From Clostridia bacterium (GTDB taxonomy: Bacteria; Bacillota; Clostridia; Oscillospirales; Acutalibacteraceae), in contig JAFYUI010000035.1 of the NCBI GenBank assembly GCA_017549565.1, forward strand, positions 1 to 64,000: a stretch of DNA of 64,000 bases, given 5' to 3'. The stretch's first letter is position 1, and each line of letters begins with the position of its first letter. Position numbers and translations under genes: made by a program. Below the pieces are notes generated by a model that saw nothing but the letters and a program-made list of their open reading frames with translations, ran no database searches and was not told the DNA's origin. Shown here one piece after another: positions 26,969 through 35,186 of this stretch.

Positions 26969-28140
26969 ATTCTTCCGCGTTTTACCGAATTATTACCGAA
27001 TTTTTTTCTTACCGACCAGATAGAATCCTCGACCTGTTCGGTTTTTTTAGTGCTTTCACAGTCACCAAACATATCAATTTGCTCGGCGGTGCTGTCACCC
27101 TTTAAGGATATTGCACGAAGTCCGACCGAGCGTAATGGCTCGGCAAAGTGGTAATTTTCTTTAAAAAGCTCAAACCCGCGCTTTGCAAGTGTTAGGGATG
27201 AATTTGTGGATGTATCAAAGGTTTTGCTGAATTCTTTCACCGCAAGGGATGAAGTGCGTATATGCACCTGAACACCAAAGGAATATAAATCATGGTGGCG
27301 AAGCGTTTCGGCAATATCCTCCGCAAAGCCCAAAAATGCCGACCAAACCTGTTCGTTTGTTTCAAAATCTTTACCCGTGGTGGTTGATTTTCCCACACTT
27401 TTTGGTTTTGAATTACGGGTTATGGGGGTTACGGGTGAATCATCGAGTCCCAATGCATATTTTTTAAGGTCGTTACCATTTTTGCCAAGTATTCTGTTAA
27501 GGGTTTTGTCGTCACAAAGGGTGATATCGCCAATGGTTGAAACCCCAATGCCGTGAAACTTGTCGGCGGTGCGTTTGCCAACAAACAAAAGGTCCGAAAT
27601 GGGCAAGGGCCACACCTTTTCTTTGAAATTCTCTTTTGAAATAACGGTCACCGCATCGGGTTTTTTCATATCAGAGCCAAGCTTTGCAAAAATTTTGTTA
27701 AAGCTTACCCCCACCGAAATGGTAATTCCAAGCTCGCGCTTAATATCACGCCTTATTTTGTTGGCAATTTCTAAACCGTCGCCAAAAAGCACCGTACTGC
27801 CCGTAACATCAAGCCAGCATTCATCAATGCCAAACGGCTCGACCATATCGGTGTATCTTTCGTAAATTTGCCGTGCTTTTTTAGAATATTTTTCATATTC
27901 GTCATAAAGCGGGGGAAGGGTTACTAAATTGGGGCATTTGCGTTTGGCTTCGAAAATGGCTTCGGCAGTTTTAACGCCAAAGCTTTTGGCAATGTTGTTT
28001 TTGGCAAGCACAATGCCGTGGCGGTTTTCACTGTCACCGCAAACGGCAACAGGTAAATCCTTTAAGGTGGGGTTGAAAAGCAGTGAAACCGACGCAAAAA
28101 AATTATTAAGGTCACAATGCAAAATAATTCTGTCTGCCAA
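26962..28140 (-). CDS. dinB: Y-family DNA polymerase IV (DinB)
   Basis: This is a translesion polymerase. The 392 residues show catalytic motif I LHCDLNNFFASV (Asp near residue 10), YSKKARQIYERYTDMVEPFGIDECWLDVTGS with the catalytic acidic pair, and SVGVSFNKIFAKLGSDMKKPD. The helix-hairpin-helix region lies in LPISDLLFVGKRTADKFHGIGVSTIGD, and a little-finger domain follows. The start is TTG at 28140 after GGAGGG. It is the last gene of a three-gene unit with a DUF1492-like protein and a zinc-ribbon protein, controlled by the divergent Xre operator region. Confidence 0.92.
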   Translation of the reverse strand: MADRIILHCDLNNFFASVSLLFNPTLKDLPVAVCGDSENRHGIVLAKNNIAKSFGVKTAEAIFEAKRKCPNLVTLPPLYDEYEKYSKKARQIYERYTDMVEPFGIDECWLDVTGSTVLFGDGLEIANKIRRDIKRELGITISVGVSFNKIFAKLGSDMKKPDAVTVISKENFKEKVWPLPISDLLFVGKRTADKFHGIGVSTIGDITLCDDKTLNRILGKNGNDLKKYALGLDDSPVTPITRNSKPKSVGKSTTTGKDFETNEQVWSAFLGFAEDIAETLRHHDLYSFGVQVHIRTSSLAVKEFSKTFDTSTNSSLTLAKRGFELFKENYHFAEPLRSVGLRAISLKGDSTAEQIDMFGDCESTKKTEQVEDSIWSVRKKFGNNSVKRGRIL

Positions 28141-28176
28141 ATCAAGCCCTCCTTTTAGAACATCCGTTCAACTGCA

Positions 28177-28509
28177 TTATACATCCAAAATTTCAAAATG
28201 TAAAGGTTTAAATTCTTCCAACGCTTTTTTGTGAAAGCGCTCGGTTTGGCGTTTGCTGTAATTTATTAAAAAAGAAACCTCTAAAAGATTTTTTCCGCAA
28301 ATATATTTTAAAAATAAAACCTCACGAAGCACCTCGTTTGAAACCGATGAAATATCGCTTTCAATGTTTTGGCGCACCATTTCGCAGTTTTTAATTTCTT
28401 TTATGTATTTTTCGCTTTTTTCGGGGTTTTGTTCCAGCATTTCGTTAAGGCGGTTAATTTTATTTTGCTGTGTGCGGTAAAGCTTTAAATATTCTTTTTT
28501 TGCTTGCAT
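28177..28509 (-). CDS. Sigma-like/DUF1492-type helix-turn-helix protein
   Basis: This 110-residue helical protein has an N-terminal coiled coil (KEYLKLYRTQQNKINRLNEML, split by charged residues). Its C-terminal helix-turn-helix resembles sigma region 4: LREVLFLKYICGKNLLEVSFLINYSKRQTERFHKKALEEF. Similar proteins (DUF1492, RinA/ArpU-like) are late-gene activators in phages of Firmicutes. Its ATG follows GAGGAGG and overlaps the zinc-ribbon gene by 25 bases, so the two are translationally coupled. The phage-type protein next to dinB suggests a domesticated mobile-element cassette. Confidence 0.7.
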   Translation of the reverse strand: MQAKKEYLKLYRTQQNKINRLNEMLEQNPEKSEKYIKEIKNCEMVRQNIESDISSVSNEVLREVLFLKYICGKNLLEVSFLINYSKRQTERFHKKALEEFKPLHFEILDV

Positions 28510-28892
28510 TTTTTTGCCTCCTCTAATTTTGGCTTTATATGTGCTACATATTGACCATAGCTATATTTGGTGTTGTGCTTTTGGTTGTAAGCTTCAACCT
28601 CGCGCATAAATTGGTAAAGGGCATTCTCGTTTAATTGTTTTTTGTGTTTATACTCTGCCCGTTTAAGCCGTTCAAACCTTATTTTGCATTTATCACTACA
28701 AAATTCACCATTACTCTCAATAAGCCGTGCCCCACAGCAGCGACAGTGAGAAATTTCAATTTCATTAAAATTTGTCGATTTACAAAACGGGCAAAGGTAT
28801 ATTTTTTCAAATGGAGGGGAGCAAAGATGGTGGCTTTCAGGTTTTATTAAAGGTTTTTCAAATTTACGGTTGCAGTCTTTACAATAATACAT
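28485..28892 (-). CDS. Multi-zinc-ribbon protein of the DinB cassette
   Basis: The 135 residues contain three candidate zinc sites: CKDC at the N-terminus, CPFC near residue 35, and CRCCGARL followed by FCSDKC near residues 50-75. The C-terminal half is charged and helical (AEYKHKKQLNENALYQFM and onwards). This suggests nucleic-acid or protein binding; I do not recognise a named family. It is the first gene of the minus-strand cassette, whose 5' UTR begins within the operator array. Confidence 0.65.
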   Translation of the reverse strand: MYYCKDCNRKFEKPLIKPESHHLCSPPFEKIYLCPFCKSTNFNEIEISHCRCCGARLIESNGEFCSDKCKIRFERLKRAEYKHKKQLNENALYQFMREVEAYNQKHNTKYSYGQYVAHIKPKLEEAKKCKQKKNI

Positions 28893-28908
28893 ATTTTCAC
28901 TCTTTCGC

Positions 28909-28937
28909 TTGACATTTACGAAATAAAGTATTATAAT
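28909..28937 (+). promoter_or_regulatory. Promoter of the Xre regulator gene, with operator O1 in its spacer
   Basis: TTGACA and TATAAT are both perfect, 17 bases apart. The spacer is almost exactly operator O1 (28916-28931), so a bound regulator would block polymerase. Confidence 0.85.
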
Positions 28938-29023
28938 GAATAAAAATTACTGAATTTCGTACACTATCGTGATTATATTACGGAATTTAGTAAAAGTCAA
29001 GCAAAAATTACGAAATTTCGTAA
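28916..29023. repeat. Four-copy 16-bp palindromic operator array
   Basis: There are four matches to TTACGAAATTTCGTAA. O1 is 28916-28931 (12 of 16), O2 28947-28962 (13), O3 28978-28993 (14) and O4 29008-29023 (a perfect palindrome). Centre-to-centre distances are 31, 31 and 30 bp, about three helical turns. O1 and O3 fill the -35/-10 spacers of the two opposing promoters. The neighbouring Xre protein is the natural candidate to bind them. Confidence 0.88.
28972..29000 (-). promoter_or_regulatory. Promoter of the zinc-ribbon-DUF1492-dinB cassette, with operator O3 in its spacer
   Basis: On the minus strand TTGACT and TATAAT are 17 bases apart and operator O3 fills the spacer. It faces the regulator promoter, so the two transcripts should overlap at their 5' ends by roughly 20 bases. 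Confidence 0.82.
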
Positions 29024-29037
29024 AATGGAGTAAAAAT

Positions 29038-29367
29038 ATGGTTTTCGTGTATGATTTAATTGAGGAACTTTGCAAGGGAAAGGGTATAACGGTCACCGCA
29101 CTTTGTCGTGAATGTAACATACCGCGTTCATCCCTTACTGACTATAAAAAGGGAAGAATTAAAAGTCTTTCAACCGACACCCTTTGCAAAATAGCCGATT
29201 ATTTTGATGTAAGTGTAGGTTTTCTTTGCGGGGAAGAACAAATCGCTTTAAGTGATGAAGCGGTCAAGGCGGCCCTTTTTGGTGATGATTTTAAGGTAAG
29301 TGATGAAATGTGGCGTGAGCTTAAGCACTATGCCGAATTTTTAAGACACAAATATACTGAAAAATAA
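29038..29367 (+). CDS. Xre-family HTH transcriptional regulator
   Basis: The 109-residue protein has a Xre/Cro helix-turn-helix in its first 65 residues: LIEELCKGKGITVTALCRECNIPRSSLTDYKKGRI followed by LCKIADYFDVSVGFLCGE. The C-terminus is a short helical region (EMWRELKHYAEFLRHKYTEK) that may dimerise it. The ATG at 29038 has GGAG upstream; longer in-frame starts would begin inside the operators. It is divergent from the dinB cassette and probably represses both promoters through the four palindromes. It carries no peptidase domain of its own. Confidence 0.82.
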   Translation: MVFVYDLIEELCKGKGITVTALCRECNIPRSSLTDYKKGRIKSLSTDTLCKIADYFDVSVGFLCGEEQIALSDEAVKAALFGDDFKVSDEMWRELKHYAEFLRHKYTEK

Positions 29368-29399
29368 AAAAAGCCGTACGTAAAGTACGGCTTTTTAAA
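29367..29399. terminator. Terminator between the Xre gene and the Na/Pi symporter gene
   Basis: AAAAGCCGTAC and GTACGGCTTTT form a stem with A- and T-tracts on both sides; it serves two convergent genes. Confidence 0.88.
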
Positions 29400-31145
29400 T
29401 TATAATGTGTATTTAGTGGAATATCTATTGAATTCATTCATGAATTCTTCATTTGATGTAGATTTTATTGAATTGAGATAGTTATGTGCATCAAGCTTGT
29501 CAGACGATAACTGCATTGTATAAACCGCAACGTTTGAACAATGGTCGGACACACGTTCAAAGTTTGTAAGCAAGTCTGTAAATATAAAGCCAAGCTCAAT
29601 TGTGCAGTCGTTTGCTTGAAGTCTTTCGATATGAAGGGCTTTAAGCTTGTCGTTAAGAACGTCAATAACCTGTTCAAGCGGTTCAACGTGGCTTGCCATT
29701 TGCGCATTATCATTTTGGAATGAAGTAATGGTTAAATCAACAATTTCGTTAATTGCAGCTGATACAACCGTAAGTTCCTGTTTGGCGTTATCAGAAAAAT
29801 GAATACCTTTTTGATACATTTCTTCAGCAAGTTTGCAAACATTTAAGGCGTGGTCGCTAATACGCTCGTAATCACCAATTGAATGAAGCATGCGCGCAAC
29901 GGCATGCGAATCGTTTTTTGAAAGGGTATTACTGCTAATTCTTACCAAATAGGTGCTAAGCCTGTCCTCGTATTTATCGGTAAGGGTTTCAAGCTCGGTT
30001 AGGTGCAGTGCAATTGTCTCATCGTATTTTTCCAAAAGCTTAATTGAAGTGGAAATTGCTTCTTTAGCATATTCCGCCATTTCGTTCGCTAAACGGTGAC
30101 ATTCTGAAATTGCAAGGGGCGAGTTGTTAAATATACGCTCGTCCAAAAATACGGTATGAGTTTTTTCTTCCTTGTCGGGAACAACCATAACGCATAATTT
30201 AATAAGCAATTTTTTAACGGGTAGCAAAGCAACAGTATTGATTGCGTTAAACAAGGTGTGAATAATTGCAACGCCAACCATTGCAATTTCGGCGCTTAAA
30301 ATGCTTACGCCAAAGGCACGCATTACGTACATGATAATCATACATAAAATTGACCCGAAAACGTTTACTGAAAAGTGCATAACAACAACGCGTTTTGCAT
30401 TTTTGTTTGTGCCAATAGCCGAAATTAGCGCCGTTACACAGGTGCCGATATTGGCGCCAAGCACTAACGGAATTGCCATTTCCCAAGTTATGCCGCCCGA
30501 AAGCGCCAAAGCTTGAACAATACCTATTGTTGCGGCAGAGGACTGAATAACGCCAGTAAACACAGTTGAAACCAAAAGTGCTATAATGGGGCTTTTAAGT
30601 GCCAATAAAAAGGTATCAAACCCGTCAAGGGTGCGGACAGACGCCATAGAATCGCTCATAAGGTCCATACCGCAAATTAAAATTGAAAAACCAATAAAAA
30701 TGTTTCCAAGTTGCTTTTTCTTATCGCTTTTTGAAAACATTTGCATAACAATACCAATACCTGCAAGCAGAGGGGCAAAGGTAGAAGGGTTTAAAAGTGT
30801 TACAAAGAAATTACCTTCAAGACCTGCAAGACTTAAAAGCCAAGCGGTAAGGGTTGTGCCTACGTTCGAACCCATTATCATGCCAAAGGTGTTTGCAAAA
30901 TCAATAATACCCGAGTTTACAAGACCAACAAGCATAACAGTGAAAGCGGAGGAGGACTGAATTGCAATGGTAATACCTGAGCCAAGGAAAAAACCTAAAA
31001 AGTCGTTTGAAGTAACCTTACGCATGGTTTTTTCAAGGTTGCCGCCTGCCATTGTTTCAAGCCCACCTGACATTACGTTCATACCAAAAAGGAAGAACAC
31101 AAGGCCGCCGATAAGCATAACGATCATATTGAAAATAGTTTCCAT
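29400..31145 (-). CDS. Na/Pi cotransporter family protein with PhoU-like domain
   Basis: This is a sodium:phosphate symporter-type membrane protein. The 581 residues have two inverted PNaS repeats: GSGITIAIQSSSAFTVMLVGLVNSGII near residue 55 and VSTVFTGVIQSSAATIGIVQALALSGGI near residue 192, with the family QSS motif in both. Residues from about 340 to the end form a helical PhoU-like cytoplasmic domain, which usually gates uptake according to phosphate status. AAAGGAGA precedes the ATG. It lies 12 bases after glyS on the same strand and may be partly co-transcribed. Confidence 0.92.
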   Translation of the reverse strand: METIFNMIVMLIGGLVFFLFGMNVMSGGLETMAGGNLEKTMRKVTSNDFLGFFLGSGITIAIQSSSAFTVMLVGLVNSGIIDFANTFGMIMGSNVGTTLTAWLLSLAGLEGNFFVTLLNPSTFAPLLAGIGIVMQMFSKSDKKKQLGNIFIGFSILICGMDLMSDSMASVRTLDGFDTFLLALKSPIIALLVSTVFTGVIQSSAATIGIVQALALSGGITWEMAIPLVLGANIGTCVTALISAIGTNKNAKRVVVMHFSVNVFGSILCMIIMYVMRAFGVSILSAEIAMVGVAIIHTLFNAINTVALLPVKKLLIKLCVMVVPDKEEKTHTVFLDERIFNNSPLAISECHRLANEMAEYAKEAISTSIKLLEKYDETIALHLTELETLTDKYEDRLSTYLVRISSNTLSKNDSHAVARMLHSIGDYERISDHALNVCKLAEEMYQKGIHFSDNAKQELTVVSAAINEIVDLTITSFQNDNAQMASHVEPLEQVIDVLNDKLKALHIERLQANDCTIELGFIFTDLLTNFERVSDHCSNVAVYTMQLSSDKLDAHNYLNSIKSTSNEEFMNEFNRYSTKYTL

Positions 31146-31157
31146 CTATCTTCTCCT

Positions 31158-32549
31158 TTAAAATTGAACAGCTTCCTCGATATAACCTTTAAGGTCGGCA
31201 ATAGGAATACGTTTTTGTTCCATTGTGTCACGGTCACGAACAGTTACACAACCATCTTCAACTGAATCAAAGTCATAGGTGATGCAGATAGGTGTGCCGA
31301 TTTCGTCTTCACGGCGATAACGCTTACCGATAGAGCCGGCATCATCAAAGTCAACATTAAAGTATTTTGAAAGCTCGGCGTAAATTTCGCCTGCTTTGTC
31401 AGACAATTTTTTAGAAAGGGGAAGCACTGCTGCCTTAAATGGTGAAAGTGCGGGGTGTAAGCGAAGAACAACACGGGTGTCGCCCTTTTCATCGGTTTCT
31501 TCATCATAAGCGTTGCAGAAGAAAGCGAGAAGCACACGGTCAGCACCAAGGGATGGCTCGATTACATAAGGCACATATTTTTCGTTGGTTTCGGGGTCAA
31601 AGTATTCCATACTTTCACCCGAATGGTTAGCGTGCTGGGTTAAGTCGTAATCGGTACGGTCAGCAACGCCCCAAAGCTCGCCCCAACCAAATGGGAATAA
31701 AAATTCAAAGTCGGTTGTGGCTTTTGAATAGAAGCAAAGTTCGTCTTTATCGTGGTCACGAAGGCGAAGAGATTTTTCGTCCATACCCAAATTTAAAAGC
31801 CAGTCACGGCAGTAACCGCGCCAAAATTCAAACCATTCTAAATCAGTACCGGGCTTGCAGAAGAATTCAAGCTCCATCTGTTCAAATTCGCGTGTGCGGA
31901 AAATGAAGTTACCCGGTGTGATTTCGTTGCGGAATGATTTGCCGATTTGTCCAACACCAAAAGGAACTTTTTTGCGGGTTGTTCTTGCAATGTTTTTAAA
32001 GTTTACAAAAATACCTTGTGCGGTTTCAGGGCGAAGATAAAGGGTAGAGGTGCTATCCTCAGTTACGCCTTGGAAGGTTTTAAACATAAGGTTGAATTTT
32101 CTAATGTCGGTAAAATCGTGCGAGCCACAGTCGGGGCAACCGATTTGATGCTCTTTAATATATTCAGCCATTTCACTGTCGCTCATAGCGGCAGGGTTGT
32201 CAGAAAGGCCGTTTTGTGCCACATAATCTTCAATAAGCTTATCAGCGCGGTGGCGGGTTTTACAGTTTTTACAGTCCATAAGTGGGTCCGAAAAGCCGCC
32301 AAGGTGACCTGATGCAACCCAGGTTTCAGGGTTCATAATAATTGCGCTGTCAAGGCCAACATTGTAGGGACATTCCTGTACAAACTTTTTCCACCAAGCT
32401 TTTTTAATGTTGTTTTTAAGTTCAACACCCAAGGGGCCATAGTCCCAAGAGTTTGCAAGGCCGCCGTAAATTTCACTGCCTGCAAATACAAAACCGCGTC
32501 CTTTAGCAAGGGCAACAACGGTGTCCATATTCTTCATTGAATTTTCCAT
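31158..32549 (-). CDS. glyS: Glycyl-tRNA synthetase, single-subunit (alpha2) type
   Basis: This class II synthetase charges tRNA-Gly. The 463-residue length fits the bacterial/eukaryotic homodimer type. Marks are [21 protein letters not shown] at the N-terminus, motif 2 [26 protein letters not shown] (split by the catalytic Glu), and motif 3 [12 protein letters not shown] CxxC pair with a further CPDCG segment near residue 140 could bind zinc. The ATG at 32549 follows CGGAGGA; an upstream in-frame TTG lies before that SD and was rejected. No T-box is visible in the short leader. Confidence 0.96.
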   Translation of the reverse strand: MENSMKNMDTVVALAKGRGFVFAGSEIYGGLANSWDYGPLGVELKNNIKKAWWKKFVQECPYNVGLDSAIIMNPETWVASGHLGGFSDPLMDCKNCKTRHRADKLIEDYVAQNGLSDNPAAMSDSEMAEYIKEHQIGCPDCGSHDFTDIRKFNLMFKTFQGVTEDSTSTLYLRPETAQGIFVNFKNIARTTRKKVPFGVGQIGKSFRNEITPGNFIFRTREFEQMELEFFCKPGTDLEWFEFWRGYCRDWLLNLGMDEKSLRLRDHDKDELCFYSKATTDFEFLFPFGWGELWGVADRTDYDLTQHANHSGESMEYFDPETNEKYVPYVIEPSLGADRVLLAFFCNAYDEETDEKGDTRVVLRLHPALSPFKAAVLPLSKKLSDKAGEIYAELSKYFNVDFDDAGSIGKRYRREDEIGTPICITYDFDSVEDGCVTVRDRDTMEQKRIPIADLKGYIEEAVQF

Positions 32550-32588
32550 TATTTTATCCTCCGATAAAGCCAAATTTCTACAAATACT

Positions 32589-32617
32589 ATGTTACCAAAA
32601 AAGTGCATAAAAGTCAA
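32589..32617 (-). promoter_or_regulatory. Promoter of glyS
   Basis: On the minus strand TTGACT and TAACAT are 17 bases apart. It is back to back with the promoter of the next plus-strand gene, whose -35 starts at 32621. Confidence 0.65.
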
Positions 32618-32620
32618 TGC

Positions 32621-32649
32621 TTGACATATTTTATTATATGGTCTATACT
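32621..32649 (+). promoter_or_regulatory. Promoter of the 90-residue hypothetical gene
   Basis: TTGACA and TATACT are 17 bases apart, about 60 bases before the start codon. Confidence 0.8.
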
Positions 32650-32707
32650 GTTAATGTTAGAATTTTAAAGCAAATTATTGCTATTATTATAGAAAAGGAG
32701 CAGCAAA

Positions 32708-32980
32708 ATGTCCGAAAATTTTATTTCTTATAAAGGCAAACCCTTGGTTAGATGCAAAAATGAAATTTATTACGGCGATATGACCGAAGCGTTTGTTATT
32801 AAATTTACAATCTTGTCAGAAGATAATGAGGGTGAGCCCAACAAAATAAAGGTTAATCTTTTAAAAAGCGATACAACCTTAAGCGATAAGGACCGCGTTG
32901 TTAAAGAAACCACCAAGGACACAATGTTTGAAGCACTTGACTTTGGCTTTGTTTGGCTTGAAAGAGCATTAAAATCATAA
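32708..32980 (+). CDS. Conserved-looking small protein of unknown function
   Basis: The 90 residues appear to form a small alpha/beta soluble protein: NFISYKGKPLVRCKNEIYYGD, then beta-rich VIKFTILSEDNEGEP, and a C-terminal helix with FGFVWLERALK. There are no catalytic motifs or membrane segments. It has a clear promoter, an AAAGGAG SD and a terminator, so it is surely expressed as a single-gene unit. I do not recognise the family. Confidence 0.7.
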   Translation: MSENFISYKGKPLVRCKNEIYYGDMTEAFVIKFTILSEDNEGEPNKIKVNLLKSDTTLSDKDRVVKETTKDTMFEALDFGFVWLERALKS

Positions 32981-32984
32981 AATG

Positions 32985-33014
32985 AAAACCGACCGTTAAG
33001 GTCGGTTTTTTTAT
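32985..33014. terminator. Terminator after the 90-residue gene, shared with queT
   Basis: AAAACCGACC and GGTCGGTTTT pair around GTTAA, followed by a T run on the plus strand. Confidence 0.88.
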
Positions 33015-33529
33015 TTAAACTTTTTAAAAATATTGTATTTATCAAACGCCAAATAAAAGGGTATACCAAACACAAAGCAAACAATAAATTGGCCAATGCC
33101 AACCTCAACCGCTGACAGTAAAAACGCCCAAATAAACGATTTTTCGGGTAAAAAGAAAACTGCAATTTCAAAACCGATAATTATGGCGTTTATAATAACA
33201 GGGGGAAAGAAGGCAAAAATCGGTATGCTCTTTACTTTAATGTCACGCAGCATATATGTTAAAAATGCGGCGGCAAGGGTTGCAAAGGTGCCAAAAACCA
33301 TATCGGGAATGCTAAGCGTTGAACCGATATTTGAAATAAAGCAACCAATGGTAAGCCCCGGGATAGCGGCAGGGGTAAAAACGGGTAAAATTGTCAGCAC
33401 TTCTGAAATGCGAAGTTGAATTGGCCCGTAAGCCAAGCCGAACACGCCGCTTAAAAAGGTTAATCCTGCATAAACTGCGGCAATTAACGCGGCGGAAATA
33501 ATATAATTTATGTGGTTTCTTCTTGACAT
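33011..33529 (-). CDS. queT: QueT-family ECF S component (queuosine precursor uptake)
   Basis: This is a membrane S component of an ECF transporter that imports queuosine precursors such as preQ0/preQ1. The 172 residues form about six helices and show GLAYGPIQLRISEVLTILPVFTPAAIPGLTIGCFISN, the main QueT signature (given here in overlapping pieces: GPIQLRISE, LTILPVFTPAAIPGLTIG). GAGGCAA precedes the ATG. It follows the ROK kinase by 11 bases on the same strand. No preQ1 riboswitch is seen, since it is not first in its transcript. Confidence 0.85.
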   Translation of the reverse strand: MSRRNHINYIISAALIAAVYAGLTFLSGVFGLAYGPIQLRISEVLTILPVFTPAAIPGLTIGCFISNIGSTLSIPDMVFGTFATLAAAFLTYMLRDIKVKSIPIFAFFPPVIINAIIIGFEIAVFFLPEKSFIWAFLLSAVEVGIGQFIVCFVFGIPFYLAFDKYNIFKKFK

Positions 33530-33540
33530 TTTTTGCCTCG

Positions 33541-34494
33541 TTAAATGCCTAAAAGTGCCGCACCGATAATACCCGCATCGTTGCCAAGCTCGGCAATTTT
33601 AATTTCGGTAAATTTGGTGCGCTGTGCGTGACCATATTCGCGTTCTCTGACAAGTGCTTTAAGTGGGGTTAAAAGATAGTCACCCTCACCGCAAACACCG
33701 CCGCCGATACACAAAACTTCGGGCTGGAAAATGTTTATCATATTGGCAAGACCGCAAGCAAGATAGTCGATATATTTATCAACAACCTGTTGACCTGCTT
33801 TATCGCCTTTTCTTGAAGCGTCAAATGCGGTGCGACCGCTAACATTTTTAATGTCGCCCTTTACCATTTCCCACATAACTGTGTCTTTGGTTTCGTTTAA
33901 TTTCTCTTTTGTCATATTTATAAGACCTGTGGCAGAGCTATATGCCTCCCAACAGCCCTTTCTGCCACAGCTGCAGGGCTTTCCGCCCGCTTCAATAACG
34001 GTGTGACCAAGCTCACCACCCGCAAAGTTAAAGCCGGAATAAAGGTGACGGTCTATAACAATACCGCCGCCAACACCTGTGCCAAGAGTTATCATAATTA
34101 CATCATTTTTGCCCTTGCCGGCACCCATAAGCGCTTCGCCTAAGGCCGCTGCGTTAGCATCGTTTTCAAGTAAAACCTTTTTAACACCTGTGCGTGCTGT
34201 AAGCTCACTTGCGATGGGATAATTTTCCATATTAAGATTGTTAGAATATGCAACAACACCTTTGTCGGGCTCAACCGAGCCGGGAGATGCAATGCCTATA
34301 TAAGCAATATCATCAGCGGTTAAATTATTGTTCTTAATAAGCTTGTTGCAAAGGCCTGCCATATCATCTAAAACGGCACTTAAACCGCGACTTACACCTG
34401 TGGGGCATTTTTCCTTTCCAATCATTAAAAATTCATCATTTAAAAGACCAACGGCAATGTTTGTGCCGCCCAAGTCAACACCAATGTAATACAT
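33541..34494 (-). CDS. ROK-family glucokinase/sugar kinase
   Basis: This is a cytosolic kinase of the ROK family, most likely glucokinase. The 317 residues begin MYYIGVDLGGTNIAVGL (phosphate loop) and have LENDANAAALGE with the catalytic Asp, ITLGTGVGGGIV and GELGHTVIEAGG. The zinc-binding motif CSCGRKGCWEAYSS (CxCGxxGCxE) follows. There is no N-terminal helix-turn-helix, so it is a kinase rather than a ROK repressor. Hexose specificity cannot be fixed from sequence. Confidence 0.9.
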   Translation of the reverse strand: MYYIGVDLGGTNIAVGLLNDEFLMIGKEKCPTGVSRGLSAVLDDMAGLCNKLIKNNNLTADDIAYIGIASPGSVEPDKGVVAYSNNLNMENYPIASELTARTGVKKVLLENDANAAALGEALMGAGKGKNDVIMITLGTGVGGGIVIDRHLYSGFNFAGGELGHTVIEAGGKPCSCGRKGCWEAYSSATGLINMTKEKLNETKDTVMWEMVKGDIKNVSGRTAFDASRKGDKAGQQVVDKYIDYLACGLANMINIFQPEVLCIGGGVCGEGDYLLTPLKALVREREYGHAQRTKFTEIKIAELGNDAGIIGAALLGI

Positions 34495-34523
34495 AGTAAA
34501 ACCTACCTTAATTTGATAAAATT

Positions 34524-34552
34524 AGTATATCAAATATTTTTTAAAAAGTAAA
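34524..34552 (-). promoter_or_regulatory. Promoter of the ROK kinase-queT operon
   Basis: On the minus strand TTTACT and TATACT are 17 bases apart, 30 bases before the start codon. Confidence 0.78.
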
Positions 34553-34598
34553 CAAAAAATGTATCGTTTATAAAACTTATTTTTATGTTAGAAAGATT

Positions 34599-34626
34599 TT
34601 GCATTTTTGTCGATTTGTGGTATAAT
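34599..34626 (+). promoter_or_regulatory. Promoter in front of the sigma-factor island
   Basis: TTGCAT and TATAAT are 16 bases apart with a TG just before the -10. The 26-base repeat and a C-rich/G-rich hairpin follow in the leader. Confidence 0.6.
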
Positions 34627-34637
34627 TAAGAAAATTG

Positions 34638-34663
34638 AAAAAATTTTTCAAAAATATAAAACC
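34638..34663 (+). repeat. 26-bp leader repeat, copy A
   Basis: AAAAAATTTTTCAAAAATAT followed by AAAACC occurs here and, identical, at 38219-38244. In both places a CCCC-started hairpin follows about 16 bases later and a gene start follows 80 bases on. Confidence 0.75.
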
Positions 34664-34742
34664 GATTGCATTTGTGATTCCCCCTAATTATCGTAAGGGG
34701 CAAAACCCAGAACAAAAAATACATATTTTAGGAGAATGAAAA

Positions 34743-35165
34743 ATGGAAACAAACACACAGATTACAACAAAAATTTCAAACGGTATGACAACTTATGCTT
34801 GTAGTTTTAAAAGCACAGTTGAGGCAAACACTTGGCTTGCAGGACAAACAAACATTGTTATTAAAAAGATGTCTGTTGCTACAACAGGTGCAGGTCATAA
34901 AATCACGGACATAACTTTTGATTTTGTTACATCAGAGCAAGACACAAACAAAAAGTATCAAGTGACAGAAGTAACCAAAACCCGCTTTTATCTTAAAAGC
35001 AATATCGAAAAATTCCGTCGTAAATGGCAAGAAAAGAATCCGCAATACACATTAATTACAAGTGTAGCAAGACATTATGCAATGAGACTTATTGGCGGAA
35101 ATGCAGGATTTATCAAAATTATTAACGAAAAACACATTGTTCTTTATTCATTTAAGTGTAATTAA
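34743..35165 (+). CDS. Unrecognised 140-residue protein of the sigma-factor island
   Basis: I do not recognise this protein. It lacks a signal peptide and membrane helix and is rich in Thr and Lys. It starts METNTQITTKISNGMTTYA; the middle part KKYQVTEVTKTRFYLKSNIEKFRRKW looks like a beta-strand/helix transition, and the end SFKCN is short. TTAGGAGAATG gives a good SD. It is the first gene after the island promoter and leader repeat, and 21 bases separate it from the zinc-ribbon membrane protein. Confidence 0.6.
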   Translation: METNTQITTKISNGMTTYACSFKSTVEANTWLAGQTNIVIKKMSVATTGAGHKITDITFDFVTSEQDTNKKYQVTEVTKTRFYLKSNIEKFRRKWQEKNPQYTLITSVARHYAMRLIGGNAGFIKIINEKHIVLYSFKCN

Positions 35166-35186
35166 GAAAAGTTGGGAGAAGTTAAA

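Noticed and set aside
32550..32620. T-box leader for glyS
   Set aside because: The gap to the divergent promoter is too short and shows no Stem I, specifier or TGGN signature.
33530..33540. preQ1 riboswitch in front of queT
   Set aside because: Only 11 bases separate queT from the ROK kinase gene; there is no room for the element.
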